DNA of 64,000 bases from contig NZ_JADDRL010000008.1 in the NCBI RefSeq assembly GCF_021538895.1, forward strand, positions 62,001 through 126,000, given 5' to 3'. The translations under genes were made by a program, and so were the position numbers. The notes below the pieces were generated by a model. It made no database searches and was not told the DNA's origin. It worked only from the letters and a program-made list of their open reading frames with translations. Positions within the stretch are counted from its first letter, which is position 1. The number at the start of each line of letters is the position of its first letter. This stretch comes from Streptomyces olivochromogenes (GTDB taxonomy: Bacteria; Actinomycetota; Actinomycetes; Streptomycetales; Streptomycetaceae). Of the stretch, positions 62,835-64,000 are shown one piece after another.

Positions 62835-63809
62835 TTACGCCGCCAGGCTCCCCGGCATCACCGCCCGCGGCCCGAACCTCGCTCGCGCGCGGTCCGCGAC
62901 CTCCTCGATACGGCGGACCTTCTCGTCCACGGGATCGAAGGTGAGCTGGTAGGAGGCCTGTTCGGCGGGGGCGAGCCCCTCGGCGCGCAGGGTCAGGGCG
63001 CGCACCCGGGCGCGCTGGAGGCCGAGCGCCTCGTACATGTCGTACGCGGTCCCCGTCAGCGCCGCCGAGTGCGCGGTCGGCTCCTTGAGGGTGCGGCTGC
63101 GGGTCGTCGAGGAGCGGTCGGCGTAGCGCACGGTGAGGGTCAGGGTGCGGCAGACCTTCTCCACCGCGCGCAGCCGGGCGCCCAGTTCCTCGGCGGCCGA
63201 GAGCAGGGCGCGGCGGTGCCGGTCCGGGTCCAGCTCGTCCAATGGGAAGGGGCGTTCGGCGGTGAGAGAGCGAGAGACCGCGTTCGGGACCACCCGGCCG
63301 CGGTCGATGCCGCTCGCCCGCTCGTGCAGTTCGCGGCCCGCCTTCGCGCCGACCAGGCGCTGGAGTGTGGACGGCGGCGCGGCCGCGACCCGGCCCACGG
63401 TGTCGAGGCCGTACTCGCACAGGGTGCGGGCGGTGGCCGTGCCGACGCCGGGCAGCGTGGCCACGGGCCGGTCCGCGAGGAACGCGGCGATGGCGTCCGG
63501 GGCCTCGGGCACCGCACACGTCACCCCGGGCCGCGCGTCGCGCAGCGCCATGCGGGCCAGCATCGGGCCCGGACCGGCGCCGATCACGCAGTCGACGCCG
63601 TACAGCGCGAGGGCGCGGACCCGGAGCACCGCCGCCAGCTCGACGGCGGTGCGGCCGAAGTAGCGCTCGGCGCCGCGCAGATCGGCCAGCGCTCCGTCCG
63701 GGGGCAGCGCCTCGACGACCGGGGTGAACTCCTCCAGGAGCCCGAGCAGCCCCGGCAGGGCGGCCTCGTACATCGGCGGCAGCTGGAAACGTACGCAGAG
63801 GATGGTCAT
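62835..63809 (-). CDS. Y-family DNA polymerase-like protein, probably ImuB-like and non-catalytic
   Basis: A 324-residue protein related to DinB. The canonical N-terminal DMDAFFASVE is replaced by TILCVRFQLPPMY, with a shortened fingers region. The second catalytic motif SIDEAF(L)D appears as PPDGALAD, so the key Glu is missing. GVDCVIGAGPGPMLARMA, the HhH-like LPGVGTATARTLCEYGLDTVG and a little-finger domain remain. Such proteins act as scaffolds for DnaE2 in mutasomes. The ATG at 63809 overlaps the stop of the upstream, probably dnaE2, gene (ATGA). In S. coelicolor the orthologue has been labelled DNA polymerase IV. Confidence 0.75.
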   Translation of the reverse strand: MTILCVRFQLPPMYEAALPGLLGLLEEFTPVVEALPPDGALADLRGAERYFGRTAVELAAVLRVRALALYGVDCVIGAGPGPMLARMALRDARPGVTCAVPEAPDAIAAFLADRPVATLPGVGTATARTLCEYGLDTVGRVAAAPPSTLQRLVGAKAGRELHERASGIDRGRVVPNAVSRSLTAERPFPLDELDPDRHRRALLSAAEELGARLRAVEKVCRTLTLTVRYADRSSTTRSRTLKEPTAHSAALTGTAYDMYEALGLQRARVRALTLRAEGLAPAEQASYQLTFDPVDEKVRRIEEVADRARARFGPRAVMPGSLAA

Positions 63810-64000
63810 CCCGCACTCCCCGGACTCTGGTGCCACAACTTCCGTACCTGTGAAGGCTCTTGACCCGCGGGCCGCAGATCGGCCCAGGGGTGCAGTTCGT
63901 ATCCGGTGGACAGGTGGATGCGTCGGCCGTGCGTCGGGTCCTCGCCCGCCTCCGGCACGGACACGGGTTCCGCGAGCCGGGCCGCGACCTCGTCCAGGCC
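63806..64000 (-). CDS. C-terminal fragment, probably error-prone DnaE2
   Basis: Only the last 64 residues are in the window: the chain ends ...GRRIHLSTGYELHPWADLRPA then a short basic tail and WHQSPGSAG. The sequence itself is too short to identify with certainty. Translational coupling to the Y-family protein and remembered gene order in S. coelicolor (dnaE2 next to the Y-family gene) support DnaE2, the ImuC subunit of translesion synthesis. Alternative: any other gene whose tail precedes this one. Confidence 0.5.
   Translation of the reverse strand, partial: GLDEVAARLAEPVSVPEAGEDPTHGRRIHLSTGYELHPWADLRPAGQEPSQVRKLWHQSPGSAG

Overview
The window is one continuous stretch of high-GC actinobacterial chromosome. 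It is almost certainly Streptomyces: third-position G+C is extreme, GTG and TTG starts are common, TetR regulators are abundant, there is a SoxR without its E. coli-type partner, a sortase-E-type LAETG anchor, and many apparently leaderless genes. From memory, unverified, the gene order resembles the S. coelicolor region that runs from soxR and hmgA through a GDSL esterase, an AA10 LPMO and lipA to a Y-family polymerase and dnaE2. No rRNA, tRNA, CRISPR array, complete insertion sequence or prophage was seen. Both ends cut through genes.

Layout. 1-3.0 kb: a minus-strand operon (SDR, acyl-CoA synthetase, TetR) of lipid or small-acid metabolism. 3.1-12.1 kb: a secreted NamZ-type muramidase, an alpha/beta hydrolase, a large secreted penicillin-acylase-family enzyme, a zinc-ribbon protein, a BKACE (DUF849) enzyme, an Rnl5-type RNA ligase and soxR. 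12.2-20.0 kb: MaoC, acyl-CoA dehydrogenase, ADH and ALDH genes with their TetR regulators. Three kinds of palindrome link promoters to regulators here. 20.0-25.5 kb: DUF3574, an orphan sugar-type ABC ATPase, a 0.7 kb non-coding tract with two tandem ~0.22-0.25 kb repeats, and a TetR-controlled molybdopterin oxidoreductase. 25.6-33.7 kb: a lipoprotein, hmgA, a HutC-type GntR, an orphan type-ISP restriction-like protein, a TetR-controlled DrrAB-type exporter and a CoA-transferase.

33.7-42.2 kb: an ECF (SigK/ECF19-like) sigma factor and its zinc anti-sigma factor lie divergent from a cluster of DUF4331 protein, TPR protein and a histidine-rich NicO-type Ni/Co transporter. A Ser/Thr kinase follows. 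Both divergent promoters carry the same CCATCC / CCGAAT-like signature, so the cluster is probably the regulon of this sigma factor. This is the best candidate for a poorly described system. 42.2-52.0 kb: a GDSL esterase, then a tightly overlapping surface-glycan operon (two GT2 enzymes, a polysaccharide deacetylase, and a 1,269-residue flippase/glycosyltransferase fusion) facing a membrane-anchored GH39-like hydrolase.

52.1-64.0 kb: housekeeping and accessory genes (AAA ATPase, DUF72, YtrA-type GntR, GNAT, DUF402, methyltransferase, a 45-residue protein), a secreted beta-propeller, a wall-anchored AA10 LPMO, the secreted lipase LipA, a MarR/cupin pair with a striking 21-bp-periodic operator, a Y-family polymerase that appears to have lost catalytic residues, and the C-terminus of what is probably dnaE2. 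All calls come from reading the sequence; no database search was run.
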